A DNA stretch of 64,000 nt from Oscillospiraceae bacterium (GCA_022009755.1 CP091722.1:1992001-2056000); one strand, 5' to 3'; positions 10,430-19,883 are shown, numbered from the stretch's first letter. Numbers and translations: made by a program. Notes: generated from the sequence alone by a model not told the origin.

Positions 10430-12187
10430 ATGAGTATTTTTGATTTTTTAACCATGATAGGCGGATTGTGCCTGTTTCTGTTCGGCATGAGCGTTATGGG
10501 GCAGGCGCTGGAGCGCAGAGCGGGCGGACGGCTGCGTCAGCTGCTGGGCAAGATGACGGGCAATGTGGCGGCGGGCTTTTTGACCGGGCTGGGGGTAACT
10601 GCGGTAATACAAAGCTCCTCGGCCACCACGGTCATGGTGGTGGGCTTTGTAAACTCCGGGCTTATGACGCTGCGGCAGGCCATAAATGTCATAATGGGAG
10701 CAAATGTCGGCACTACGGTAACGGCATGGCTTTTAAGCCTTGCCGGTATTGACGGCAGCAGCCGGTGGCTTCAGCTGTTAAAGCCCTCCTCCTTTACCCC
10801 GGTGCTTGCCCTTATAGGCATTGTGCTGTATATGTTTTGCAAAAGCGCGGGGAAAAAGGATACAGGCGCCATTCTTCTTGGATTTGCAACCCTTATGTTC
10901 GGCATGGAAACCATGTCCTCCGCCGTTGCGGGGCTCAGTCAGGTTCCTGAGTTTACCGCGCTGTTTACCGCCTTTGAAAGCCCGGTTCTGGGTGTGCTTG
11001 CGGGCGCTCTGCTTACGGCCGTGATACAGTCAAGCTCGGCATCGGTGGGCATACTTCAGGCGCTTGCCACCACCGGGGCGGTAAGCTACGGGGCTGCCAT
11101 ACCGATAATAATGGGGCAGAACATCGGCACCTGCATAACCGCTATCATTTCCTCCGTGGGAGCCAATAAAAACGCCAAGCGGGCAGCCGCCGTGCATCTT
11201 ATGTTCAATGTGATAGGCGTTGTTATACTTCTGACGGTTTTTTATATAGTCCGTGCGTTGTTTGCACCGGCAATCCTTGCCTCCGCCGCCACTCTTTCCG
11301 GCATAGCCGTGTGCCATTCGGTGTTTAATATTATATGCACCGCCATGCTGCTGCCGGCAGGGGGGCTGCTTGAAAAGCTGGCAATACGCCTTGTGCCGGA
11401 TTCCAAGCGCAGCGAGAAGCGCACCGAGCTGGACGAAAGGCTGCTTGCCACGCCCTCCGTTGCTCTTGCCCAAAGCCGCAGGGTGGCCGGTGAAATGGCA
11501 CACAGGGCGGCAGAGGCGTTAAAATGCGCCATGAGCAGCTATAAGAGCTATTCGGCGGAGCTTGCCGCAAAGGTGAGAAAAAACGAGGAGATCTGCGACA
11601 GATACGAGGACATGCTGGGGACATATCTTGTGCATTTGAGCGCCTGCAAGCTTACCCCGGAGGAAAGTGTGGAGGCGGCGCAGCTGCTTAAGGCTATGGG
11701 GGATTTTGAGAGGATATCCGACCACGCAGTAAATGTGCTGGAGGCCGCCGAGGAGATGAAAAACAAAGGCCTGCGCTTTTCTGCCGATGCGGAGGCGGAA
11801 TACGGCGTGCTGGAAAAAGCGGTAAGCGATATACTGGATACCGCGTTGGAGGCCTTTATTAACGGAAGCACGGAGGCGGCGCTTAAGGTGGAGCCGTTGG
11901 AGCAGGTGATAGATATGCTTAAGGAGCAGATGCGCACCCGTCACATACTGCGCATGCAAAAGGGCAATTGCAGCATTGAGGCAGGCTTTGTGTGGTCGGA
12001 TCTGCTTACGGATCTTGAACGCACATCGGATCACTGCTCAAACATTGCAGGCAGCGTAATAGATGCCGCGCATGACGGCTTTCAGCCGCATCAGACCCTG
12101 CGCAGCGCAAGGGAGGAAAGCACGGAGTACCGCCGGCTGCTGCGGGGCTATGAAAGCCTGTACAGTCTGCCGTCCGAAAGCAAATAA
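10430..12187 (+). CDS. Na+/phosphate cotransporter with C-terminal PhoU-like domain
   Basis: About 585 aa. Two inverted repeat Na_Pi_cotrans halves carry the signature QSSSATT (near 10610) and QSSSASVG (near 11027), which line the transport path, each with several hydrophobic segments. Residues after about 330 form a helical PhoU-like domain with two E/D-rich repeats. The protein imports phosphate with sodium. An alternative upstream start at 10415 exists; neither has a strong Shine-Dalgarno, and 10430 (MSIFDFL) gives the usual family N-terminus. The gene is intact and stands alone. Confidence 0.92.
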   Translation: MSIFDFLTMIGGLCLFLFGMSVMGQALERRAGGRLRQLLGKMTGNVAAGFLTGLGVTAVIQSSSATTVMVVGFVNSGLMTLRQAINVIMGANVGTTVTAWLLSLAGIDGSSRWLQLLKPSSFTPVLALIGIVLYMFCKSAGKKDTGAILLGFATLMFGMETMSSAVAGLSQVPEFTALFTAFESPVLGVLAGALLTAVIQSSSASVGILQALATTGAVSYGAAIPIIMGQNIGTCITAIISSVGANKNAKRAAAVHLMFNVIGVVILLTVFYIVRALFAPAILASAATLSGIAVCHSVFNIICTAMLLPAGGLLEKLAIRLVPDSKRSEKRTELDERLLATPSVALAQSRRVAGEMAHRAAEALKCAMSSYKSYSAELAAKVRKNEEICDRYEDMLGTYLVHLSACKLTPEESVEAAQLLKAMGDFERISDHAVNVLEAAEEMKNKGLRFSADAEAEYGVLEKAVSDILDTALEAFINGSTEAALKVEPLEQVIDMLKEQMRTRHILRMQKGNCSIEAGFVWSDLLTDLERTSDHCSNIAGSVIDAAHDGFQPHQTLRSAREESTEYRRLLRGYESLYSLPSESK

Positions 12188-12239
12188 AGCAAAAAAGGCG
12201 TATATTCGATAAAATATGCTTAAAATACGAGAAAAAATA

Positions 12240-12267
12240 TTACATTAAGCCGTGTTTATGATATAAT
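12240..12267 (+). promoter_or_regulatory. Sigma-A-type promoter for the zinc-ribbon membrane protein
   Basis: TTACAT at 12240-12245 and a consensus TATAAT at 12262-12267 with a 16-bp spacer, about 60 bp upstream of the start at 12330. Confidence 0.6.
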
Positions 12268-12329
12268 ACCTTTAATAAAAAAAATGTGCGCTATGCTTAA
12301 TAAAGCACATAAAAACGGAGGGTAATATT

Positions 12330-12809
12330 ATGGCGAATTGTGCAAAATGCGGTCAGCCGGTAGAGGACGGCGAAAAGTTCTGCAAGTCCTGCGGAGCGGC
12401 AGTGGGCGCGGAGGAAAACAATCAGCAGGATCTGGGCGCTAAGATTGCGCAGCTGAACAACACTGAGGACACCACCAAGGATTATGACAACTCCGATATC
12501 GAGTCCAATAAGGTAATGGCAGTGCTTGCCTACATCGGAATTCTGGTGCTGGTGCCCATTCTTGCCGCAAAGAATTCCAAGTATGCGCGTTTCCATGCAA
12601 ATCAGGGTTTGGTTCTGTTTATCGCGGAGGTAATATACAACATTGTCAGCGCGATCATCAGAGCTATTCTGCCCCTTGCGGTTGTAAACATCATTCTTTG
12701 GGTCATCAGCGTGCTGTTCCTGGTGCTGAGCATTATCGGAATCGTAAACGCTGCTACCGGCAAGGCCAAGGAGCTGCCTGTTATCGGCAAGATCAGAATC
12801 ATAAAGTAA
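12330..12809 (+). CDS. Zinc-ribbon plus DUF4870/Tic20-like membrane protein
   Basis: A 159-aa protein. Residues 4-24 form a zinc ribbon with two CxxC pairs (CAKCG and CKSCG). A charged linker follows, then three hydrophobic segments with the SKYARFHANQGLVLF motif that marks the DUF4870/Tic20-like family. The function of this common architecture is unknown; the ribbon faces the cytosol by inference. A good RBS (GGAGGG) precedes the ATG. It is monocistronic, with its own promoter and terminator. Confidence 0.85.
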   Translation: MANCAKCGQPVEDGEKFCKSCGAAVGAEENNQQDLGAKIAQLNNTEDTTKDYDNSDIESNKVMAVLAYIGILVLVPILAAKNSKYARFHANQGLVLFIAEVIYNIVSAIIRAILPLAVVNIILWVISVLFLVLSIIGIVNAATGKAKELPVIGKIRIIK

Positions 12810-12826
12810 TAATTTTTCGGCATAAG

Positions 12827-12858
12827 AGCGGCGGCGCGACCCGTCGCTTTTTCTTTTT
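12827..12858 (+). terminator. Terminator after the zinc-ribbon gene
   Basis: AGCGGCGG (12827-12834) pairs with CCGTCGCT (12841-12848), with one G-U pair and a 6-nt loop, followed by a T-rich tail. Confidence 0.8.
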
Positions 12859-12946
12859 TGAAAACAGGCTGCGCAGCCGTTTTATGCATCGGCACGGCAG
12901 TGTGCCGATGAAAAGCAATGAAAGCGCGCAAAAAGACATTTGTCCG

Positions 12947-12975
12947 TTGCAAAATTGCCTGTCAGATGATAAAAT
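12947..12975 (+). promoter_or_regulatory. Promoter for hprK
   Basis: TTGCAA (12947-12952) and TAAAAT (12970-12975) are separated by exactly 17 bp, 55 bp upstream of the hprK start. Confidence 0.6.
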
Positions 12976-13029
12976 ACTGTAAAAGCGGCTGCCGGGAAGC
13001 GCGGCGCCGCGGTTTTCCGAGGTGATATT

Positions 13030-13941
13030 ATGGCCAAAATACCCATAGACGAGTTTTCCCGTGCGCTGGGGCTTACGCTGCTGGAATCCGGCGGGAAGGA
13101 CTATATAGACATAGATACAACCGAGGTCACGCGCCCCGGTCTTCAGCTTGCGGGCTTTTTTGATTATTTTCCGCATAACCGCGTGCAGGTTTTCGGAAAT
13201 GTAGAGCGGGCCTATACCGAGAAAATGACATCGGAGCAGCAGGAGCTTGCTTTTGACAGGCTGTTTTCCTACGAGATACCCTGCGCGGTGGCCAGCTGCA
13301 AATTCAACCCCTCCGAGATCATGCTTAAAAGCGCGGCGCGCCACGGCCGGATAGTTCTCAAGAGCGAAACGCAGGTGACGAGCAAGGTGGAGCACGCGCT
13401 GATAAATTACCTTTCCGACAGGCTGGCTCCGTGCATAAGTATGCACGGAGTGCTTATGGATGTTTACGGCGTGGGAGTGCTGATGGTGGGGGTATCCGGC
13501 ATCGGAAAGAGTGAAACGGCGCTGGAGCTTGTGAAAAGAGGGCACCGTTTGGTGGCCGACGATGCGGTGCTTATAAAGCGCGTGAACGAAAACAGGCTGG
13601 TGGGAGAGCCGCCCTCCATGCTGCGACACCTGATGGAGATACGCGGCGTGGGCATAATAAATGTGGAGCATATGTACGGCGTGGGCGCGGTAATATCCTC
13701 AAAAAGCCTGGATATGGCGGTTCAGCTGGAGGAATGGCAGGACGGAAAGCAGTATGACAGGCTGGGGGACGAAAGCGACAGCATGGAGATATTGGGAGTG
13801 ACCATTCCCAAGCTGTTTATTCCGGTGCGCCCCGGGCGAAATCTTGCGATAATAATAGAGGTGGCGGCGCGCAACAGCAGACTGAAATCCATGGGGTACA
13901 GCGCGCTGGATGAGCTGAAGAAGAACGCACATCTGAAATAG
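13030..13941 (+). CDS. hprK: HPr kinase/phosphorylase
   Basis: A bifunctional enzyme (303 aa) that phosphorylates or dephosphorylates Ser46 of HPr in response to glycolytic state and so drives CcpA-type catabolite control. It has an N-terminal DRTGG-like domain, the P-loop GVSGIGKSE near residue 155, and the family signatures LVADDAVLIKR and EIRGVGIINV. The length matches the family. GAGGTG lies just upstream of the ATG. The C-terminal lysine-rich tail is short. It precedes a ROK sugar kinase gene, in keeping with a sugar-metabolism role. Confidence 0.97.
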   Translation: MAKIPIDEFSRALGLTLLESGGKDYIDIDTTEVTRPGLQLAGFFDYFPHNRVQVFGNVERAYTEKMTSEQQELAFDRLFSYEIPCAVASCKFNPSEIMLKSAARHGRIVLKSETQVTSKVEHALINYLSDRLAPCISMHGVLMDVYGVGVLMVGVSGIGKSETALELVKRGHRLVADDAVLIKRVNENRLVGEPPSMLRHLMEIRGVGIINVEHMYGVGAVISSKSLDMAVQLEEWQDGKQYDRLGDESDSMEILGVTIPKLFIPVRPGRNLAIIIEVAARNSRLKSMGYSALDELKKNAHLK

Positions 13942-13984
13942 GCGTAAATGTATAAATATGCAGCGATAATGAATATTTATGCAT

Positions 13985-14098
13985 TATTAGACAAAACGAA
14001 AGAGACAAAAAGTGCAAAAAAACCGTTAAAAAGGCGCAAAAAAACGCTAAAAAACGGTGCAAAAACGGTTAAAAAACATGCAAAAAACGAAACTGTTT
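13985..14098. repeat. A-rich low-complexity spacer between hprK and the ROK kinase
   Basis: This spacer is dominated by A tracts interleaved with CGTT, CGCT and CGGT. It contains the inverted pair AACCGTT (14021-14027) and AACGGTT (14064-14070). No gene or clear promoter is seen. It may be an upstream AT-rich regulatory or bent-DNA segment. Confidence 0.45.
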
Positions 14099-14117
14099 TT
14101 TGGGACGGGAGAGAAGA

Positions 14118-15044
14118 ATGTACAGGATAGGAATTGATCTGGGCGGAACGCATATAGGAGCGGGGCTTGTGGAAAACGGAGTGCTGAAGGCAAAAAAATA
14201 TGTTGATACTCCGTCCGACCGTGAATTTCATGCTACGGTAAAGGCGATGGCGGAGGCGATATATGCTTTGCTGGCGGAGAACGGCGTAGAGCTTTCGCAG
14301 TGTGAGGCCATAGGAATAGGTTCTCCCGGAGTGGCGGATGAGAAAACGGGAAACATTGTATACAGCGCGAACTTCGACTGGCATGATGTGCCTTTGCGCA
14401 GGGAGCTGTATTCCCTTGTGCCGCTGCCCATAGCCATTGCAAACGATGCGGATGCTGCCGGATGGGCGGAATATGCTGCGGGTGCGGGAAAGGGCAGCCA
14501 AAGCTGCGTGACCATAACGCTGGGCACCGGCGTAGGCGGCGGAATAGTGTTGAACGGCAAGCTTTTCTCCGGCGGCATGGCGGGCGGCGGAGAGCTTGGG
14601 CATGTGACGCTGGTGGCGGAGGGCCGGGTATGCGGCTGCGGCAAGAAGGGCTGCGCGGAGGCATATACCTCGGCAACTGCCATTATAAAGCGGGCGCAGG
14701 AGCTGCTGGGCAGCTATCCCGACAGCAGCCTTGCGAAAATTGAGAGCATAAACGCCAAGGCGGTGGTGGATGCTGCCCGTCAGGGAGATAAGCTTGGCTG
14801 CTTTGTTTTTGAGGAATATGTAAACTATCTTGCGCATTTGCTTGCAAGCATAATAAATCTGCTGGCGCCGCAGGTTATTGCCCTGGGCGGCGGAGTGGCC
14901 GGAGCGGGGGATTTTCTGCTGGAGCCGCTGCGCAGACGGGTGGATGAGCTGGTGCTGAATAAGGCGCTGCCCAGAGCCAAGATAACCCTTGCCACGATGG
15001 GCAGCGACGCGGGAATAGTGGGAGCGGCGATGCTGGAGGGCTGA
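14118..15044 (+). CDS. ROK-family sugar kinase (glucokinase-like)
   Basis: A 308-aa cytoplasmic sugar kinase. The N-terminus IGIDLGGTHIGAGLV is the phosphate-binding motif of the ROK/actin fold. GELGHVTL and the zinc-binding CGCGKKGCAEAY motif of ROK proteins follow (about residues 160-190). There is no N-terminal HTH, so it is a kinase rather than a NagC-type repressor. The ATG at 14118 has GGGAGAGAA upstream and gives the typical N-terminus. Glucokinase is likely; other hexoses or N-acetyl-hexosamines are possible. Confidence 0.93.
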   Translation: MYRIGIDLGGTHIGAGLVENGVLKAKKYVDTPSDREFHATVKAMAEAIYALLAENGVELSQCEAIGIGSPGVADEKTGNIVYSANFDWHDVPLRRELYSLVPLPIAIANDADAAGWAEYAAGAGKGSQSCVTITLGTGVGGGIVLNGKLFSGGMAGGGELGHVTLVAEGRVCGCGKKGCAEAYTSATAIIKRAQELLGSYPDSSLAKIESINAKAVVDAARQGDKLGCFVFEEYVNYLAHLLASIINLLAPQVIALGGGVAGAGDFLLEPLRRRVDELVLNKALPRAKITLATMGSDAGIVGAAMLEG

Positions 15045-15074
15045 GGCGCGCTTAAAGGAAAATATAAGAATATA

Positions 15075-15113
15075 AAAAAGGCGTTCGCGGGACTGTACTG
15101 CGGACGCCTTTTT
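15075..15113 (+). terminator. Terminator after the ROK kinase
   Basis: AAAAAGGCGTTCGC (15075-15088) pairs with GCGGACGCCTTTTT (15100-15113), with a single G-U wobble. The A/T ends allow bidirectional use with the convergent kinase gene. Confidence 0.85.
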
Positions 15114-15144
15114 GTATAGTCGGATGCATGTATTATAAGCAGCG

Positions 15145-15657
15145 TTATAAGCAGCCGGCGGCAATGGAGTCAAGATAGCTGTCCGCCTGAGCGCGTAAGG
15201 AAAAAATAAAGATTTCAAGGGACGGCCTTTTTTGGCTGTATACCTCTAAAAGACGCAGTATTTCGGGACGCTGAAGAGTAGGAAAGACCTTGATGTATTC
15301 GCGGAATTCGGGGTCGAAGCAGGTTTCAACCCACGGCATATCCTCTCTTTTTTTGCCTATACGCTTTTGTGCGCCTTCAAGGCATAGGGACAGCGGGTAA
15401 TCAAGAAAGAAAACGGTATCGCATACTTCAAGCCGGGCGGGAAGGGTTTTCAGATAATTGCCGTCAATAATGAAGCGGTCGCGTGCAAGCAGAATATCAA
15501 GGGAGTGGGAAAATTCCTGTCGTGAAACATGCGAACCGTCCGGAAGATGCCAGAGCATATCAAGGTAGAATAAAGGCAGCCCGGTTATTCCGGCAAGCCT
15601 TCGCGCAAAGGTGCTTTTTCCGGCGCCGGGGCAGCCTATTACGGCGACTTTATTCAT
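15145..15657 (-). CDS. P-loop kinase-like protein (FlaR/adenylate-kinase-like)
   Basis: A 170-aa nucleotide-binding protein beginning VAVIGCPGAGKSTFARRLA (Walker A). FIIDGNYLKTL and VFFLDYPLSLCLEG are typical of the DNA-topology-modulation FlaR/uncharacterised adenylate-kinase-like group. The start at 15657 is chosen because AGGAGG lies upstream and the P-loop is then near the N-terminus. The biological substrate is unknown. Confidence 0.85.
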   Translation of the reverse strand: MNKVAVIGCPGAGKSTFARRLAGITGLPLFYLDMLWHLPDGSHVSRQEFSHSLDILLARDRFIIDGNYLKTLPARLEVCDTVFFLDYPLSLCLEGAQKRIGKKREDMPWVETCFDPEFREYIKVFPTLQRPEILRLLEVYSQKRPSLEIFIFSLRAQADSYLDSIAAGCL

Positions 15658-15726
15658 ATTTTTCAAAGCCTCCTTTGTCGGCTGTTTGCCGCAAAACGGC
15701 ATAGTGCCGCTTTGGCGGGAGGTTTG

Positions 15727-16769
15727 TTATTTTTCGCAGGCGGAAAGGTCGGTGGCATAGCAATAGCGGGCGGAGGTGAGCTTGCCGAAGATATATTTGT
15801 TGCTTGCGGATTCGCACATGGTGTACAGTCTGCCGTTTGCAAACACTATTTCCTCGGACATGGGCGGAATTTTTATATCAAGAGCAAGGCAGGAGGAGTC
15901 GAGAAAATATAACGGCACCTTTTGTCCCAGCACCTCGGCATTGCCGCCAGGCACGGGAGAGGAATAAATATATATATGAGAAAAGGCGGCGCCGTAGGAG
16001 GCGGAGAGGCATATGCGCCCTTTATCGTCAAGGCACATGCCCTGTATGAGCCCGGGAACGGAATAGGCGCAGAGGATATCGCCGGATATGCCCAAAGGGA
16101 GCGTTGCTGCTTAGGGGGAGCACCGCAAGCAGGGCGGGGTTCAGCTCGCCGGAGGGGAGGTGAGCTTATGGCTGTCGCTTGTGGGATAGTTTGGGTCGCG
16201 GTAGAATTCGCCGATATAAAGGAGACCGTCCTGAGCGTGCAGGAAGGCAACGCCCATGGAGTCTTTGTCCGTGCGGGTGGAGAAAAGCCCCAAAGCATTT
16301 ACCGAGGCGCCGTTTTCGGCGGAGTTTATTTCGCTGCGGGAATAGGCAAGCACGCCGCGGCTGTCGGCTATGTAGACATAATTTCCGTAGATGGTAACTC
16401 CGCCGACATGGCCGGTGAAGGGCGCGCCGTCTGCATCGCAAAGGGAAAGTCGCTTGGTTTGGCTGCCGGTCTTTTCGTTTACTATGCTTAAAAGCGAAGC
16501 CTTGCCGCCGCTGCGGTAGCCGGTTATGAGAAATTCGCCGTTTTCGGAATCATAGGCAAGCCCCTGATGTATCATGCCATCGCTTATGCCGGGAATGGTG
16601 AAGGCGCGCACCGAGGCGGCGTAATAATCCCTTACGGGCAGCATGAATATGCAGCGCGCGGCAATGAAAACAAGCAGCAGCACGGAAATGATACATATAA
16701 GGACGCGAAGGGTGATTTAAGGGCACGATGAGGCTTGGGGCTGCGGGTCTGCTGAGATATTTCGGACAT
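15727..16769 (-). CDS. Membrane-anchored beta-propeller-like protein, three frameshifts
   Basis: About 347 aa once three breaks are bridged: one A lost near 16703, one C lost near 16150 and one extra A near 16105. The start at 16769 has AAGGAG upstream. A charged N-terminus is followed by one membrane segment (CIISVLLLVFIAARCIF), then an extracytoplasmic domain. That domain has blade-like repeats such as HQGLAYDSENGEFLITGY, GVTIYGNYVYIADSRGVLAYS, GLLYIGEFY and GMCLDDKGRICLSASYG, suggesting a six- or seven-bladed propeller. The family was not recognised. It is divergent from the HTH-GH36 fusion, so the two may be co-regulated. Confidence 0.7.
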
Positions 16770-16890
16770 AATGACTCCTTGTTTTTGATTTATATTTATG
16801 ATTGCAAAGGGTTTGACGACACATTGCATTTTAACATATTATTCAGGCGGAAGCAAGGGGGAGGACAAGGGCGATGCCAATAAAAACAGC

Positions 16891-16925
16891 TTTACTTTGC
16901 AATGGCATAAAGTAAACTGTATAAA
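16891..16925 (+). promoter_or_regulatory. Promoter with overlapping operator-like dyad for the HTH-GH36 gene
   Basis: -35 TTGCAA (16897-16902) and -10 TATAAA (16920-16925) with a 17-bp spacer. Perfect inverted arms TTTACTTT (16891-16898) and AAAGTAAA (16909-16916) overlap the -35 and spacer, the classic position for a repressor site. Autoregulation by the adjacent HTH protein is inference. Confidence 0.55.
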
Positions 16926-16956
16926 GGGAGATACCCATTAAAGGAGATGCGGGGTA

Positions 16957-19057
16957 ATGTATATGGACATTGCAGGAAGAATAAAAGAATTCCGCAGCGA
17001 AGAAAAACTGACACAGGCGAGGCTTGCAGAGCTGCTGAATGTATCGCGGCAGACGGTGGGAGCGTGGGAGCAGGGTCGCGCGCTGCCCGATGTGGAGATG
17101 CTGCGCGGCATAAGCGAGGCGCTGCACCGTGATATGCTGTGCTTTTTCGGCACGCCGCAGGGAGAGGATGAACAGCGATGCAGCTGTATAAGAATGATAG
17201 AGGATCTGTGCGGCGAGAAGGTCACGGCGCATTTTGCATGGCAGGAGGATGTTCCGTCGGGCGCGGATTATCAGGGCGGAATATATGTATCGGGCAAGGC
17301 GATGCGCTTTGACGAAAACGGCGCGGATTATCAGGGCGTAGCGGTAACGGCGGAGGCTTACCGCGAGAACGGGTTTTATTACTGCATTCCCTTTATTAAA
17401 AACAACGGCAATGAAAACAGCGGGCAGATAACGCTTATGCGCTCGCTTGACATATTGCTGCCCGAGACGCATCTGCAATATGAAAGCATAAATGGGGACA
17501 GCGCGGACGGGGCATCGTTTTTCCCGGTATACAGGGAGCTTAACACGGGGGACAGCATAAGCGTGTGTGCGCACACCGGCCGCCCCAGCGAGGGGGTGTT
17601 CCCGGTGTTTGCCCTGCGTTACGGCACGGTAAAGCAGCTTTTTGCCATAGGCTGGGCGGGCAGATGGAGCTATGAAATTCATGTTACGGAAAAAGGCACA
17701 CGCATTACGGCGGGAATTCCGCAGGCGGATTTTTATCTTAAGCCCGGCGAGGAGGTGCGTATGCTCTCGGTTATATGCATAACCGGCACGGGCGAGGAGG
17801 TTTACGCCCGTTTCCGCAGCTTTTTGAAGAAAAAACAGACAGCTTTATGCGCGGGCGGTGTCTGCCGATAGCTGCCTCCCCCTTTGACAGGTATTTTTGG
17901 GATAATCCGAGGCATGAGTGCTTTTCGCGCAAAGGGCAGATGAGAGTGGCGGATGCGATGAAGGAGATAGGCTCCTTTGACACCCTGTGGCTGGATGCGG
18001 CATGGTTCAGGGATGCCGAGACCTTTCCCCTTGGGGTGGGCAATTACAGCGTGCGGGATGTATTTGATTACACCCTTAAGCCGGTAAGCGATTATGCGCA
18101 TAAGTCGGGCTTTAGGTTTCTGGTGTGGTTTGAGCCGGAGCGCGTATGCCGGGGGACGGAATGTATGCGTCGCACACGGAATATATGCTTAAAGGGGAGA
18201 GCGGCGACAGCTTCCTGTATGATCTGTCCGCGCCGGGAGCGGCGGAATACCTTGCCTCTGCGCTGCTTGACGCCATGGACAAAAACGGGATAGACATACT
18301 GCGGATAGATTATAATATAATTCCGATTGCCTACTGGCAGCAGCATGATGAGCCGGGGCGCAGGGGAATAACGGAGCTGGGATGCGTGGCGGGCTGGTAC
18401 AGGCTGCTGGACAGGCTGCACGCGGCAAGACCCGACCTTATAATAGACAACTGCGCAAGCGGCGGCAGGCGGCTGGAGCCGGAGACCCTTATGCGCACCG
18501 TGTCGCTGTGGCGCAGCGATATGGGCTGCCATCCCGATACCCCGACAAACCGTGTTACGGTATGGAAGCAGAACTGTACGCTGTCCCTTAGCCGGTATCT
18601 GCCCTATCATTGCTCCGGTTCGTGGGATGCGTGCGGATATGAATGCCGCTGCGGCTGCACCAGCGGCGCCTGCTGTCAGTTTGATTATTTGGGGAAGGAG
18701 TATGACCCCGATATTACGAAAAAAGCGGTGGCGGAGATAAAGCGCCTGCGCAATTACTGGCTGGGAGATTTTTATCCTCTTACGGAGATCACGACGGACG
18801 AAACGGTATGGGCGGGCTACCGTCTTGCAAAAAACGGAAACGGCGTGTTTTATCTGTTCAGGCGGGAGCAGGCGCAAAATGACAGCATGATCATAAATGT
18901 GCCGGAGGCGGCAGAGGGGAAATATTGCATACGGGTGTCGGATGAATTTTATAATACCTGCGAATTCACCGTGGAGGGAGCCGTGCTGCGCACGGGCATA
19001 AGCATAAAAATACCGCACAAAAGGCAGAGCGCCGTTGTTGAATATATTGCTTTGTAA
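16957..19057 (+). CDS. Fusion of XRE-type HTH DNA-binding domain with GH36 alpha-galactosidase, two frameshifts
   Basis: About 700 aa. Residues 4-60 are an XRE/Cro HTH (TQARLAELLNVSRQTVGAWE). After about residue 75 comes the beta-sandwich of a GH36-like enzyme (LFAIGWAGRWSYEI, FYLKPGEEV), then the TIM barrel and a C-terminal beta domain. The candidate nucleophile is Asp in RIDYN (18308-18310) and the acid/base is Asp in WRSDM (18518-18520), with NCASGGRRLEPET between. HTH and sandwich lie in one unbroken frame (16957-17871), so the fusion is not made by frameshifts. A7 reads as A6 near 17832, and one A is lost near 18147. There is no signal peptide. It is probably an enzyme-derived sugar sensor, or a regulator that keeps activity. 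Confidence 0.85.
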
Positions 19058-19130
19058 GAGATAAAATGCAAAAGGGAGCGCAGGATTGCGGCCCTAGGCG
19101 AGAAACGGCAGCCTGCCGGAAAAAACGAAA

Positions 19131-19174
19131 GAAAAAATAAGGAGCTGTTCTTATGAGAATTGCTCCTTATTTTT
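19131..19174. terminator. Strong bidirectional terminator
   Basis: AAAAAATAAGGAGC and GCTCCTTATTTTTT form a perfect 14-bp stem between the HTH-GH36 gene (+) and the tRNA gene (-), with T runs on both strands. Confidence 0.9.
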
Positions 19175-19251
19175 TGGTGTACCCGGCGGGATTCGAACCC
19201 ACGGTCTTCAGAGTCGGAGTCTGACGCGATATCCAGCTTCGCTACGAGTAC
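19175..19251 (-). tRNA. tRNA-Arg (CCG anticodon)
   Basis: 77 nt including an encoded CCA. The acceptor GTACTCG pairs with CGGGTAC. The D stem is GCGA/TCGC and the anticodon stem TCAGA/TCTGA encloses loop CTCCGAC, giving anticodon CCG. The T stem is GTGGG/CCCGC with loop TTCGAAT. All arms pair. It is followed directly by the strong hairpin terminator. Confidence 0.95.
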
Positions 19252-19382
19252 ATATATTATATATAACATTTATTATATATAACATTACAGGGTTAATTAT
19301 ATGTATCGGGAGAGAATTTGTCAACCTGATATTTAGATGCCGTGAAATTCGGGAAAGAGCCGCACGCGCTGAAAGAAGGCGC

Positions 19383-19418
19383 AAAAAACAGCCGCAAAAG
19401 CGCTTTTTGCGGCTGTTT
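19383..19418 (-). terminator. Terminator of the thioredoxin gene
   Basis: AAACAGCCGCAAAA (19386-19399) and TTTTGCGGCTGTTT (19405-19418) form a 14-bp stem with a T tail on the minus strand, 12 bp past the trxA stop. Confidence 0.88.
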
Positions 19419-19430
19419 GCAATGACGGAT

Positions 19431-19745
19431 TTATGCGTTTTGCAGCATTTCCAGCAGGGATTCCTTGCTGCGTCCGCCTACGGCGGTATCCGTTACGGTG
19501 CCGTTTACCATTATAACTATAAAAGGTATGCTGCGCACCATGAAGCGGCGGGCAAGCTCCGGCTGCTCGTCTACATTGACCTTGCATATTTTATAATCGG
19601 TGCACTCCCGTGCAAGCTCCTCGATGGTTGGACCCAAAGCGCGGCAGGGCGCGCACCAGGGCGCCCAGAAATCTATAAGCACCGGCTTATCGCTTTTAAC
19701 GGCTTCGACATCGAAATTTTCGTTTGTAAGATTGATAAGGGACAT
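19431..19745 (-). CDS. trxA: Thioredoxin
   Basis: A 104-aa cytosolic disulfide reductase with the active site WCAPC inside FWAPWCAPCRALGP, the cis-Pro loop RSIPFIV and the C-terminal glycine-rich turn, all standard for thioredoxin. The variant Ala between Cys and Pro (CAPC rather than CGPC) is common in clostridial paralogues. RBS GGAGGTACG-type upstream. It has its own terminator. Confidence 0.93.
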   Translation of the reverse strand: MSLINLTNENFDVEAVKSDKPVLIDFWAPWCAPCRALGPTIEELARECTDYKICKVNVDEQPELARRFMVRSIPFIVIMVNGTVTDTAVGGRSKESLLEMLQNA

Positions 19746-19883
19746 GGCGTACCTCCGTTTGCTTTTTATTCCGCCGCAGCTGCGGCGTTATTTTTATTAT
19801 CGGATATATTATAGCATTTTTTGTCCTGTTCGGGGGGAATTTTTTTGATAAAAAGCGTGTACGAAGTGTAAATTTACATCTTG

